Numbered from the stretch's first letter, positions 22,799 through 33,672 are shown. The stretch is 64,000 nucleotides of DNA from Tetragonia tetragonoides (GCA_038025085.1 CM076141.1:23622501-23686500), one strand, 5' to 3'. A program made the numbers and translations. Notes: generated by a model from the sequence alone, not told the origin.

Positions 22799-25700
22799 GA
22801 GTGTGAAACTACACCGAGGATGTTTACAGTTACAAACAAGCTTCAACTCAAAATTTTGAATGCATTTACGCGTTTTAAAAGCTCATACGAGGAGGGTGAA
22901 AGAGATTTGAGTTCTTTTGTGTTGTATATTAAGAGAAAGCATCCAAATACTTGTTTTTCATTCATTTGAGTGTGAAACTACACCTAGGATGTTTACAAGT
23001 ACAAACAAGCTTCAACTAAAGCTGTTGAATGAATTTACGCGTTTAAACAGCTCTTACGACTAGTGTAATAGAAATTGAGTTCTTGTGTGTTGTATATTAA
23101 GAGAAAGCATCTAAATACTTTGTTTGCATTCATTTGAGTGTGAAACTACACCAAGAATGTGTTAAATTACAAACAAGCTTCAACTCAAGCTTTTGAATGC
23201 ATTTACGCGTTTTAAAAGCTCATACGAGTAGGGTGAAAAAGATTTGAGTTATTTTGTGTTGTATATTAAGAGAAAGCATCCAAATACTTTGTTTGCATTC
23301 ATTTGAGTGTGAAACTACACCTAGGATGTTTACAAGTACAAACAACCTTCAACTAAAGCTGTTGAATGAATTTACGCGTTTTAACAGCTCTTACGACTAG
23401 GGTGATAGAAATTGAGTTCTTGTGTGTTGTATATTAAGAAAAAGCATCCAAATACTTTGTTTGCATTCATTTCAGTGTGAAACTACACCTACGATGTTTA
23501 CAGTTACAAACAAGCTTCAACTCAAGCTTTTGAATGCATTTACGCGTTTTAAAAGCTCATACGAGTAGGGTGAAAGAGATTTGAGTTCTTTTGTGTTGTA
23601 TATTAAGAGAAAGCATCCAGATACTTTGTTTTCATTCATTTGAGTGTGAAACTACAACTAGGATGTTTACAGTTACAAACAAGCTTCAACTCAAGCTTTT
23701 GAATGCATTTACGCGTTTTAGCTCATACGAGGAGGGTGAAAGAGATTTGAGTTCTTTTGTGTTGTATATTAAGAGAAAGCATCCAAATACTTTGTTTGCA
23801 TTCATTTGAGTGTGAAACTACACCTAGGATGTTTACAAGTACAAACAAGCTTCAACTCAAGCTGTTGAATGAATTTACGCGTTTTAACAGCTCTTACGAC
23901 TAGGGTGATAGAAATTGAGTTCTTGTGTGTTGTATATTAAGAGAAAGCATCCAAATACTTTGTTTGCATTCATTTGAGTGTGAAACTACACCTAGGATGT
24001 TTACAAGTACAAACAAGCTTCAACTCAAGCTGTTGAATGAATTTACGCGTTTTAACAGCTCTTACGACTAGGGTGAAAGAGATTTGAGTTCTTTTGTGTT
24101 GTATATTAAGAGAAAGCATCCAAATACTTTGTTTGCATTCGTTTGAGTGTGAAACTACACCAAGAATGTGTTAAATTACAAACAAGCTTCAACTCAAGCT
24201 TTTGAATGCATTTACGCGTTTTAAAAGCTCATACGAGTAGGGTGAAAGAGATTTGAGTTCTTTTGTGTTGTATATTAAGAGAAAGCATCCAAATACTTTG
24301 CTTGCATTCATTTGAGTGTGAAACTACACCTAGGGTGTTTACAAGTACAACCAAGCTTCAACTCAAGCTGTTGAATGAATTTACGCGTTTTAACAGCTCT
24401 TACGACTAGGGTGATAGAAATTGAGTTTTTGTGTGTTGTATATTATGAGAAAGCATCCAAATACTTTGTTTGCATTCATTTGAGTGTGAAACTACACCTA
24501 GGATGTTTACAGTTACAAACAAGCTTCAACTCATGCTTTTGAATTCATTTACGCGTTTTAAAAGCTCATACGTGTAGGGTGAAAGGGATTTGATTTTTTT
24601 TGTATTGTATATTAAGAGAAAGCACCCAGATGTTTTGTTTGCATTCTTGTAAGTATGAAACTACACCAAGAATGAGTTAAATTACAAACAAGCTTCAACT
24701 CAAGCTTTTGAATGCATTTACGCGTTTTAAAAGCTCATACGAGTAGGGTGAAAAAGATTTGAGTTCTTTTGTGTTGTATATTAAGAGAAAGTATCCAAAT
24801 ACTTTTTTTTCATTCATTTGAGTGTGAAACTATACCTAGGATGTTTACAGTTACAAACAAGCTTCAACTCAAGCTTTTGAATGCATTTACGCGTTTTAAA
24901 AGCTCATACGAGGAGGGTGAAAGAGATTTGAGTTGTTTTGTGTTGTATATTAAGAGAAAGCATCCAAATACTTTGTTTGCATTCATTTGAGTGTGAAACT
25001 ACACCAAGAATGTGTTAAATTACAAACAAGCTTCAACTCAAGCTGTTGAATGAATTTACGCGTTTTAACAGCTCTTACGACTAGGGTGATAGAAATTGAG
25101 TTCTTGTCTGTTGTATATTAAGAGAAAGCATCAGAATACTTTGTTTGCATTCATTTGAGTGTGAAACTACACCTAGGATGTGTACAAGTACAAACAAGCT
25201 TCAACTCAAGCTTTTGAATGTATTTACGCGTTTTAAAAGCTCATACGAGTAGGGTGAAAGAGATTTGAGGTCTTTTGTGTTGTAAATTAAGAGAAAGTAT
25301 CCAAATACTTTGTTTGCATTCATTTGAATGTGAAACTACACCAAGAATGTGTTAAATTACAAAGAAGCTTCAACTCAAGATTTTGAATGCATTTACGCAT
25401 TTTAAAAGCTCAAACGAGTAGGGTGAAAGAGCTCTGAGTTCTTTTGTGTTGTATAGTAAGAGAAAGCATCCAAATACTTTGTTTGCATTGATTTGAGTGT
25501 GAAACTACACCTAGGATGTTTACAAGTACAAACAAGCTTCAACTCAAGCTTTTGAATGTATTTACGCGTTTTAAAAGCTCATACGAGTAGGGTGAAAGAG
25601 ATTTGAGTTCTTTTGTGTTGTATATTAAGAGAAAGCATCCAAATACTTTGTTTGCATTCATTTGAGTGTGAAACTACACCAAGAATGTGTTAAATTACAA

Positions 25701-27144
25701 ACAAGCTTCAACTCAAGCTTTTGAATGCATTTACGCGTTTTAAAAGCTCATACGAGTAGGGTGAAAGAGATTTGAGTTCTTTTGTGTTGTATATTAAGAG
25801 AAAGCATCCAAATACTTTGTTTGCATTTATTTGAGTGTGAAACTATACCTAGGATGTTTACAAGTACAAATAACCTTCAACTCAAGCTGTTGAATGAATT
25901 TACGCGTTTTAACAGCTCTTACGACTAGGGTGATAGAAATTGAGTTCTTGTGTGTTGTATATTAAGAGAAAGCATCCAAATACTTTGTTTGCATTCATTT
26001 GAGTGTGAAACTACACCTAGGATGTTTACAGTTACAAACAAGCTTCAACTCATGCTTTTGAATTCATTTACGCGTTTTAAAAGCTCATACGAGTAGGGTG
26101 AAAGAGATTTGAGTTCTCTTGTGTTGTATAGTAAGAGAAAGCATCCAAATATTTTGTTTGCATTCATTTGAGTGTGAAACTACACCTAGGATGTTTACAA
26201 GTACAAACAAGCTTCAACTCAAGCTTCTGAATGTATTTACGCGTTTTAAAAGCTCATACGAGTAGGGTGAAAGAGATTTGAGTTCTTTTGTGTTGTATAT
26301 TAAGAGAAAGCATCCAAATACTTTGTTTGCATTCATTTGAGTGTGAAACTACACCAAGAATGTGTTAAATTACAAACAAGCTTCAACTCAAGCTTTTGAA
26401 TGCATTTACGCGTTTTAAAAGCTCATACGAGTCGGGTGAAAGAGATTTGAGTTCTTTTGTGTTGTATTAAGAGAAAGCATCCAAATACTTTGTTTGCATT
26501 CATTTGAGTGTGAAACTACACCTAGGATGTTTACAAGTACAACCAAGCTTCAACTCAAGCTGTTGAATGAATTTACGCGTTTTAACAGCTCTTACGACTA
26601 GGGTGATAGAAATTGAGTTCTTGTGTGTTGTATATTAAGAGAAAGCAGCCAAATACTTTGTTTGCATTTATGTGAGTGTGAAACTACACCTAGGATGTTT
26701 ACAGTTACAAACAAGCTTCAACTCATTCTTTTGAATTCATTTACGCGTTTTAAAAGCTCATACGTGTAGGGTGAAAGAGATTTGATTTTTTTTCTGTTGT
26801 ATATTACGAGAAAGCACCCAAATGTTTTGTTTGCATTCTTGTAAGTATGAAACTACACCAAGAATGAGTTAAATTACAAACAAGCTTCAACTCAAGCTTT
26901 TGAATGCATTTACGCGTTTTAAAAGCTCATACGAGTAGGGTGAAAGAGATTTGAGTTCTTTTGTGTTGTATATTAAGAGAAAGCATCCAAATACTTTGTT
27001 TGCATTCATTTGAGTGTGAAACTACACCGAGGATGTTTACAGTTACAAACAAGCTTCAGCTCAAGCTTTTGAATGCATTTACGCGTTTTAAAAGCTCATA
27101 CGAGGAGGGTGAAAGAGATTTGAGTTCTTTTGTGTTGTATATTA

Positions 27145-27149
27145 AAAGA
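27145..27149 (+). repeat. Target-site duplication, left copy (AAAGA)
   Basis: AAAGA abuts the TGATGCG start of the first LTR and matches 33668-33672. It lies in the TATTAAGAGAAAGC part of a monomer. Confidence 0.93.
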
Positions 27150-28020
27150 TGATGCGTTGGTGGTGCATTAACATCAGATCATCAAGAGACTAGATTTAGT
27201 GTCATTGCAATGATCTTGGCAAATGGGACACTCTCAAGATAAGTGATGATATTTCTGGTTCTAAAGGCATTACTGTCCTTTTGGCCACCTAATCTTGATG
27301 ATTAGTCCGTACAACTTAATTAGTCCGTACAAATAAATATTTGTGATTATTGTTAATTATAGTGCACCCTGCATGTAGTTAGCATAATTAACAAATGTAA
27401 TTAGTTGTTATTTGAATTCCCTATGTAGTTGCTAAGTAAGGCGCGCCTAAGAGCACATGGGGCAGGTAAGGATGAAGAATGAGGCTCCTTACAGCTCACC
27501 CACGTTTGTCCTTATGCAAGGACAAGCAACAGCTGTCAAGTGGTCCAAAACGGAAGGAAATGCGCTCCAAATTGTACTGCACGTATTTGGCTCATTTCTG
27601 GGCAAAATACTGAAGCTTCATTTTGCTTGGGCACTACTCTTGGACAGCTCACCCTTTCTAGAGTATTCTTATGTTATTAGGGCACATTTGTGACCCCTAT
27701 AAATATGTAAGAACAGCTGATGTAAAAGGCACTTGATGATGAATGAAAATATGAAATGGCTGCTGCCTTTTGCTTACAAACCTTGTTGTTCTTTATAATG
27801 TCCTTAGGGATATTTGGTGAAACAAGTAGTATCCTTTAGCCTTGACTTGGTGGTTAAATCCTTTATAGTCTTGGTGGTGGTGCTATCTATCCTCCCTCTT
27901 CTTATTTTTCGTTTCATTTACTTTGTTTTCAATCTTTATAATCACAAAACAAACAAAATATTATCAAAACACCCATTGTTCGAAAACGAGCTAAAACCTT
28001 TCAGTTTTGCTAACGCATCA
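27150..28020 (+). repeat. LTR 1 of the tandem element (871 bp)
   Basis: TGATGCGTTGG...CTAACGCATCA. It contains a short direct repeat, ATTAGTCCGTACAA, at 27301-27314 and 27319-27332, present in all three LTRs with small changes. By eye it differs from LTR 3 at eight sites and from LTR 2 at about five sites plus a 7-bp gap. Confidence 0.94.
27698..27705 (+). promoter_or_regulatory. TATA box in LTR 1
   Basis: TATAAATA after GACCCC, about 320 bp before the LTR end; the likely Pol II promoter for transcript of the element. Confidence 0.7.
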
Positions 28021-28945
28021 GTTGGTATCAGAGCTTTGGTTTTCTTAGCTCGTTAATTCAGAGGTTTTTCTTCATTGAAGAGTCCTCTTTCACCTGGTTT
28101 TGGTTTCAAGGAAAAAGGTTGAGATTTGGGTACTCAAGTAAGCATTTTCCCTCGGTGACTCCTGCTGGACGTGCGATTGGACCAAGCTGAGGATCTTTGT
28201 TTTTCGAGGCGTTTCAAAACGTAAAGGTGTCAACTTTGATACTTTTCTGAGTTCCTTAGACATTTATCTTTCGGAATATCTTGGTGGTTTTTCTTAAATC
28301 ATTGTGGGTTGGAGCAGTTTATTGTGAGAAGTTGCTATATGTGCTGAGCGTGAACTAGGATCTTGTTTGTTGTGTTGCTTGTTTGTTCTGGTTTTTACCT
28401 GCATATTTGTGGTGAACATTGAGGGATTTCTAACTGGTTATATTATTTGTGGTTCTATCGTTGTTATCCAAGTGGTTTGAAGTTGAAAGGTTGAGTCTTT
28501 GGCCTTCATTTGTGCTCAAACATTTTGTTGGTCTTGCTGGAATACAACCAGGAGTCATTTTGGCGTTTTGTTAATATCTCAAGATCTAGAGATCCATTTT
28601 ATGCCTTTCTTAGTCCTGTAGACTCCTAAGACCTTATACTACAAAGTTATCTTGGTAGATATCTGGTTTATTCCCCCATGTATATGAGAAAGTTTGAGAT
28701 TTGTTGAGCTGTTCGTGTACGTGCAAAATTTGGAATTGTTGTGTTTGAAGTTGAGCTGTTGCAATTGGCGTTTGTTCTCTTATGGATCTTTGTTGAAACT
28801 GGAATTGGGTGTTGAATCATTGGATAGTTTTGAGTATTCATTGCATTTGATTGTCTTATCCCGTCATTCCACAACACAAAGTCCACAAAGAACCCAAAAA
28901 CAGCCCAAACACCATCCGAACTCAAACACAACCTAACTCCACAAA
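28021..28945 (+). other. Leader region, first unit
   Basis: About 925 bp between LTR 1 and the gag-like ATG. It is T-rich with no frame of note on either strand; the short frames near 28668-28936 recur in unit 2 only because the DNA is duplicated. It probably serves as 5' untranslated and packaging sequence. I recognise nothing else in it. Confidence 0.6.
28023..28034 (+). other. Primer-binding site, first unit
   Basis: TGGTATCAGAGC two bases after LTR 1; initiator tRNA-Met type, the same 12 bases as in the CRM-like element. Confidence 0.92.
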
Positions 28946-29989
28946 ATGCCTCGTCTTTATGATACCAAGTATAATGATGATGACTTAGAGATAGACTTTT
29001 CCAAATTTGGTGGGTTCCTCTATTCTGAAGATTTTTATACGTGGCTTGAGACGGTGGACGAATGGTTTAAAGTCTTGGAGTTTTCTAATCGCAAGAAAAT
29101 AGAACTTGTGATGAGTTCTTTTGATTGTGATGCTTTGATTTGGTGGAAACTCTTAGAAATCAGGAGAAGAAGGATTGGAAAGGGCAAAATCCAAATCTGG
29201 AGTGAGATGCGTGAAGAGCTCATTAGGAAATTTGTGCCAAAGTTCACGTCACGAGCTTTTTACACTCAACACAACCTTGAGCGAGTAGCTAGTGTGAAAG
29301 CTACTGAAAATGCAGCTCCCATCATTGTGAGCCTAGAGGAATGGCAAATGATTGGTGAAGAATTTCAAGAAGAACAAAAGGACGACCCGAGCAATGTTCT
29401 TGATTCAGCAATCGTTGTCGAAGAGTTACAACCCCATGGTGATGAAACTGTCATTTGTGAAGATCTTATTCAAGCAACAATCGCACCTTTACTCGTACAA
29501 CACATTGAGCAACAAGTTTCTGTTATAGAAAGTACTTTACAGCTTGAGCATGACAACAAAAATAACTCTATGGAGGTCACAAAACCTGGTTTAGCGAAAT
29601 GTAATGCAGCACCTCATACAACATGTCATTTACCTAGAAAATCAGAACTTAAAGTTGTATGTGATGACATGGCTAGTTCACTTGCTGAAATTGAACAAGT
29701 TTTTGAGAAGCATCATGGTGGAAGCAGCAGGTTTGATAGTGATTGGCATGAGTGTGGTCGCTTCCCTCGAGTGGGCATCGGTGTAACTACAACAAGCCAC
29801 TTTGATGTGAACAAGAAGCGAGCTAAGGGTGATGTGACAAAATTGATAGGAGCCTGGATCCGAGGCCGAATTAGGGGTGCGAAGTTCAGCACCTACATGT
29901 TTGAGTTAAATTGGATGGCTTTCGTTTTCACGGACTTGAGGGCAAGTCCCAAAAAAGAAGAGGAGAATGATGCGTTGGTGGTGCATTAA
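28946..29989 (+). CDS. Gag-like protein of non-autonomous element, copy 1 (347 aa)
   Basis: Opens at ATG in CACAAAATGCC. Residues about 20-113 match the Ty3/gypsy capsid pattern: LETVDEWF, then IWWKLL, RRRRIGKGKIQIWSEM and RKFVPKF, lining up block by block with residues 134-175 of the CRM-like Gag. After LERV (about 114) recognisable Gag similarity stops. The middle, about 115-325, is acidic then basic and unknown to me, without a CCHC knuckle or any polymerase motif. The last residues, LRASPKKEEENDALVVH, resemble the end of Pol ahead of a polypurine tract, so the frame looks like the two ends of a gag-pol gene joined around other sequence. The stop lies 22 bases inside LTR 2. Compared with copy 2 it has D29 and K68 and lacks six residues (PTLFQE). 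Confidence 0.8.
   Translation: MPRLYDTKYNDDDLEIDFSKFGGFLYSEDFYTWLETVDEWFKVLEFSNRKKIELVMSSFDCDALIWWKLLEIRRRRIGKGKIQIWSEMREELIRKFVPKFTSRAFYTQHNLERVASVKATENAAPIIVSLEEWQMIGEEFQEEQKDDPSNVLDSAIVVEELQPHGDETVICEDLIQATIAPLLVQHIEQQVSVIESTLQLEHDNKNNSMEVTKPGLAKCNAAPHTTCHLPRKSELKVVCDDMASSLAEIEQVFEKHHGGSSRFDSDWHECGRFPRVGIGVTTTSHFDVNKKRAKGDVTKLIGAWIRGRIRGAKFSTYMFELNWMAFVFTDLRASPKKEEENDALVVH
29951..29967 (+). other. Polypurine tract, first unit
   Basis: An unbroken 17-base purine run, AAAAAAGAAGAGGAGAA, ending exactly where LTR 2 begins; plus-strand primer site. Confidence 0.88.
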
Positions 29990-30831
29990 CATCAAATCAT
30001 CAAGAGACTAGATTTAGTGTCATTGCAATGATCTTGGCAAATGGGACACTCTCAAGATAAGTGATGATATTTCTGGTTCTAAAGGCATTACTGTCCTTTT
30101 GGCCACCTAATCTTGATGATTAGTCCGTACAACTTAATTAGTCCGTACAAATAAATATTTGTGATTATTGTTAATTATAGTGCACCCTGCATGTAGTTAG
30201 CATAATTAACAAATGTAATTAGTTGTTATTTGAATTCCCTAAGTAGTTGCTAAGTAAGGCGCGCCTAAGAGCACATGGGGCAGGTAAGGATGAAGAATGA
30301 GGCTCCTTACAGCTCACCCACGTTTGTCCTTATGCAAGGACAAGCAACAGCTGTCAAGTGGTCCAAAACGGAAGGAAATGCGCTCCAAATTGTACTGCAC
30401 GTATTTGGCTCATTTCTGGGCAAAATACTGAAGCTTCATTTTGCTTGGGCACTACTCTTGGACAGCTCACCCTTTCTAGAGTATTCTTAGGGGCACATTT
30501 GTGACCCCTATAAATATGTAAGAACAGCTGATGTAAAAGGCACTTGATGATGAATGAAAATATGAAATGGCTGCTGCCTTTTGCTTACAAACCTTGTTGT
30601 TCTTTATAATGTCCTTAGGGATATTTCGTGAAACAAGTAGTATTCTTTAGCCTTGACTTGGTGGTTAAATCCTTTATAGTCTTGGTGGTGGTGCTATCTA
30701 TCCTCCCTCTTCTTATTTTTCGTTTCATTTACTTTGTTTTCAATCTTTATAATCACAAAACAAACAAAATATTATCAAAACACCCATTGTTCGAAAACGA
30801 GCTAAAACCTTTCAGTTTTGCTAACGCATCA
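29968..30831 (+). repeat. LTR 2, shared middle LTR (864 bp)
   Basis: Same ends as the other LTRs. It is 7 bp shorter because GTTATTA is missing near 30489 (TTCTTAGGGGCAC here against TTCTTAGGTTATTAGGGCAC in LTR 3). It serves as 3' LTR of unit 1 and 5' LTR of unit 2 and has no target duplication of its own. Confidence 0.94.
30509..30516 (+). promoter_or_regulatory. TATA box in LTR 2
   Basis: TATAAATA in the same context as in LTR 1. It could drive a transcript covering unit 2 only. Confidence 0.65.
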
Positions 30832-31756
30832 GTTGGTATCAGAGCTTTGGTTTTCTTAGCTCGTTAATTCAGAGGTTTTTCTTCATTGAAGAGTCCTCTT
30901 TCACCTGGTTTTGGTTTCAAGGAAAAAGGTTGAGATTTGGGTACTCAAGTAAGCATTTTCCCTCGGTGACTCCTGCTGGACGTGCGATTGGACCAAGCTG
31001 AGGATCTTTGTTTTTCGAGGCGTTTTAAAAGGTAAAGGTGTCAACTTTGATACTTTTCTGAGTTCCTTAGACATTTATCTTTCGGAATATCTTGGTGGTT
31101 TTTCTTAAATCATTGTGGGTTGGAGCAGTTTATTGTGAGAAGTTGCTATATGTGCTGAGCGTGAACTAGGATCTTGTTTGTTGTGTTGCTTGTTTGTTCT
31201 GGATTTTACCTGCATATTTGTGGTGAACCTTGAGGGATTTCTAACTGGTTATATTATTTGGGGTTCTATCGTTGTTATCCAAGTGGTTTGAAGTTGAAAG
31301 GTTGAGTCTTTGGCCTTCATTTGTGCTCAAACATTTTGTTGGTCTTGCTGGAATACAACCAGGAGTCATTTTGGCGTTTTGTTAATATCTCAAGATCTAG
31401 AGATCCATTTTATGCCTTTCTTAGTCCTGTAGACTCCTAAGACCTTATACTACAAAGTTATCTTGGTAGATATCTGGTTTATTCCCCCATGTATGTGAGA
31501 AAGTTTGAGATTTGTTGAGATGTTCGTGTACGTGCAAAATTTGGAATTGTTGTGTTTGAAGTTGAGCTGTTGCAATTGGCGTTTGTTCTCTTATGGATCT
31601 TTGTTGAAACTGGAATTGGGTGTTGAATCATTGGATAGTTTTGAGTATTCATTGCATTTGATTGTCTTATCCCGTCATTCCACAACACAAAGTCCACAAA
31701 GAACCCAAAAACAGCCCAAACACCATCCGAGCTCAAACACAACCTAACTCCACAAA
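30832..31756 (+). other. Leader region, second unit
   Basis: About 925 bp, a near-identical copy of 28021-28945. Substitutions seen include TTTCAAAACG to TTTTAAAAGG near 31024, GAACATT to GAACCTT near 31226 and GAGCTGTTC to GAGATGTTC near 31518. No recognisable gene. Confidence 0.6.
30834..30845 (+). other. Primer-binding site, second unit
   Basis: TGGTATCAGAGC two bases after LTR 2, identical to the first unit. Confidence 0.92.
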
Positions 31757-32818
31757 ATGCCTCGTCTTTATGATACCAAGTATAATGATGATGACTTAGA
31801 GATAGACTTTTCCAAATTTGGTGGGTTCCTCTATTCTGAAGAATTTTATACGTGGCTTGAGACGGTGGACGAATGGTTTAAAGTCTTGGAGTTTTCTAAT
31901 CGCAAGAAAATAGAACTTGTGATGAGTTCTTTTGATTGTGATGCTTTGATTTGGTGGGAACTCTTAGAAATCAGGAGAAGAAGGATTGGAAAGGGCAAAA
32001 TCCAAATCTGGAGTGAGATGCGTGAAGAGCTCATTAGGAAGTTTGTGCCAAAGTTCACGTCACGAGCTTTTTACACTCAACACAACCTTGAGCGAGTAGC
32101 TAGTGTGAAAGCTACTGAAAATGCAGCTCCCATCATTGTGAGCCTAGAGGAATGGCAAATGATTGGTGAAGAATTTCAAGAACCCACTTTGTTTCAAGAA
32201 GAACAAAAGGACGACCCGAGCAATGTTCTTGATTCAGCAATCGTTGTCGAAGAGTTACAACCCCATGGTGATGAAACTGTCATTTGTGAAGATCTTATTC
32301 AAGCAACAATCGCACCTTTACTCGTACAACACATTGAGCAACAAGTTTCTGTTATAGAAAGTACTTTACAGCTTGAGCATGACAACAAAAATAACTCTAT
32401 GGAGGTCACAAAACCTGGTTTAGCGAAATGTAATGCAGCACCTCATACAACATGTCATTTACCTAGAAAATCAGAACTTAAAGTTGTATGTGATGACATG
32501 GCTAGTTCACTTGCTGAAATTGAACAAGTTTTTGAGAAGCATCATGGTGGAAGCAGCAGGTTTGATAGTGATTGGCATGAGTGTGGTCGCTTCCCTCGAG
32601 TGGGCATCGGTGTAACTACAACAAGCCACTTTGATGTGAACAAGAAGCGAGCTAAGGGTGATGTGACAAAATTGATAGGAGCCTGGATCCGAGGCCGAAT
32701 TAGGGGTGCGAAGTTCAGCACCTACATGTTTGAGTTAAATTGGATGGCTTTCGTTTTCACGGACTTGAGGGCAAGTCCCAAAAAAGAAGAGGAGAATGAT
32801 GCGTTGGTGGTGCATTAA
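31757..32818 (+). CDS. Gag-like protein of non-autonomous element, copy 2 (353 aa)
   Basis: Second copy of the same frame, intact. Capsid-like block about 20-113, with W66-W67, RRRRIGKGKIQIW and RKFVPKF. An unknown middle follows at about 115-325, including HHGGSSRFDSDWHECGRF near 262-279 and a basic GAWIRGRIRGAKF near 308-320, then a Pol-like end, LRASPKKEEEND, from 338. It keeps 18 bp (six codons, about 143-148) that copy 1 lacks; TTTCAAGAA flanks that piece on both sides, so copy 1 most likely lost it by deletion between the direct repeats. Both copies staying open despite substitutions suggests the frame was used until recently. No enzyme motif is present, so function beyond Gag-like packaging is unknown. 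Confidence 0.82.
   Translation: MPRLYDTKYNDDDLEIDFSKFGGFLYSEEFYTWLETVDEWFKVLEFSNRKKIELVMSSFDCDALIWWELLEIRRRRIGKGKIQIWSEMREELIRKFVPKFTSRAFYTQHNLERVASVKATENAAPIIVSLEEWQMIGEEFQEPTLFQEEQKDDPSNVLDSAIVVEELQPHGDETVICEDLIQATIAPLLVQHIEQQVSVIESTLQLEHDNKNNSMEVTKPGLAKCNAAPHTTCHLPRKSELKVVCDDMASSLAEIEQVFEKHHGGSSRFDSDWHECGRFPRVGIGVTTTSHFDVNKKRAKGDVTKLIGAWIRGRIRGAKFSTYMFELNWMAFVFTDLRASPKKEEENDALVVH
32780..32796 (+). other. Polypurine tract, second unit
   Basis: Same 17-base purine run as in unit 1, ending at the LTR 3 start. Confidence 0.88.
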
Positions 32819-33667
32819 CATCAGATCATCAAGAGACTAGATTTAGTGTCATTGCAATGATCTTGGCAAATGGGACACTCTCAAGATAAGTGATGATATT
32901 TCTGGTTCTAAAGGCATTACTGTCCTTTTGGCCACCTAATCTTGATGATTAGTCCGTACAACTTCATTAGTCCGTACAAATAAATATTTGTGATTATTGT
33001 TAATTATAGTGCACCCTGCATGTAGTTAGCATAATTAACAAATGTAATTAGTTGTTATTTGAATTCCCTAAGTAGTTGCTAAGTAAGGCGCGCCTAAGAG
33101 CACATGGGGCAGGTAAGGATGAAGAATGAGGCTCCTTACAGCTCACCCACGTTTGTCCTTATGCAAGGACAAGCAACAGCTGTCAAGTGGTCCAAAATGG
33201 AAGGAAATGCGCTCCAAATTGTACTGCACGTATTTGGCTCATTTCTGGGCAAAATACTGAAGCTTCATTTTGCTTGGGCACTACTATTGGACAGCTCACC
33301 CTTTCTAGAGTATTCTTAGGTTATTAGGGCACATTTGTGACCCCTATAAATATGTAAGAACAGCTGATGTAAAAGGCACTTGATGATGAATGAAAATATG
33401 AAATGGCTGCTGCTTTTTGCTTACAAACCTTGTTGTTCTTTATAATGTCCTTAGGGATATTTGGTGAAACAAGTAGTATCCTTTAGCCTTGACTTGATGG
33501 TTAAATCCTTTATAGTCTTGGTGGTGGTGCTATCTATCCTCCCTCTTCTTATTTTTCGTTTCATTTACTTTGTTTTCAATCTTTATAATCAAAAAACAAA
33601 CAAAATATTATCAAAACACCCATTGTTCGAAAACGAGCTAAAACCTTTCAGTTTTGCTAACGCATCA
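32797..33667 (+). repeat. LTR 3 of the tandem element (871 bp)
   Basis: TGATGCG...CGCATCA, full length. It carries private changes relative to LTRs 1 and 2, such as ACTTCATTAG near 32963, CCAAAATGG near 33194 and TTGATGG near 33495, so the outer LTRs have been separate for some time. Confidence 0.94.
33345..33352 (+). promoter_or_regulatory. TATA box in LTR 3
   Basis: TATAAATA, same context as in the other LTRs; read-through from it would enter the satellite to the right. Confidence 0.6.
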
Positions 33668-33672
33668 AAAGA
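33668..33672 (+). repeat. Target-site duplication, right copy (AAAGA)
   Basis: AAAGA directly after the CATCA end of LTR 3, followed by AAGCATCC of the monomer. Removal of the element and one copy restores the TATTAAAAGAAAGCATCC context. Confidence 0.93.

Larger units (their letters stand above)
12067..27149 (+). repeat. Satellite array, middle segment
   Basis: About 89 monomers of 168-169 bp continue the same array in the same phase and orientation after the first retrotransposon. Representative monomers: 14071-14239 (169 bp, AGTTAC class with GAGGAGGG) and 23805-23972 (168 bp, AAGTAC/AACAGCT class). Class variants with GTGAAATAACACCAGGG (for example near 15411) and with ACAAACAAGCTTTTGG, which lacks the CTTCAACTCA piece (near 15611 and 18622), are concentrated here. 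The segment includes large near-identical segmental copies and one inverted piece. No host gene is present. Confidence 0.97.
27150..33667 (+). mobile_element. Non-autonomous Ty3/gypsy-type element, tandem three-LTR form
   Basis: A 6,518-bp insertion organised LTR (871 bp), internal (1,947 bp), LTR (864 bp), internal (1,965 bp), LTR (871 bp), with one 5-bp duplication flanking the whole. Each internal region has a primer-binding site, a leader of about 925 bp, one gag-like frame of 347 or 353 aa and a polypurine tract; no protease, reverse transcriptase, RNase H or integrase motifs are present. LTR ends are TGATG...CATCA, as in the CRM-like element upstream, but the LTR interior is different sequence. 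By analogy with gag-only non-autonomous CRM relatives known in grasses, it probably depends on enzymes from another element. Confidence 0.9.

Noticed and set aside
12067..27149. CENP-B box-like motif in the monomer
   Set aside because: I could not find a convincing match to the mammalian 17-bp motif core; plants generally lack it.
28668..28931. Minus-strand frame of 87 codons in the leader (also at 31479-31742)
   Set aside because: Conserved only because the two units are duplicates; it overlaps another open frame and has no recognisable domain.
29968..30831. LTR 2 as an independent solo LTR
   Set aside because: It is flanked by a polypurine tract on the left and a primer-binding site on the right, with no target duplication of its own, so it is the shared middle LTR.
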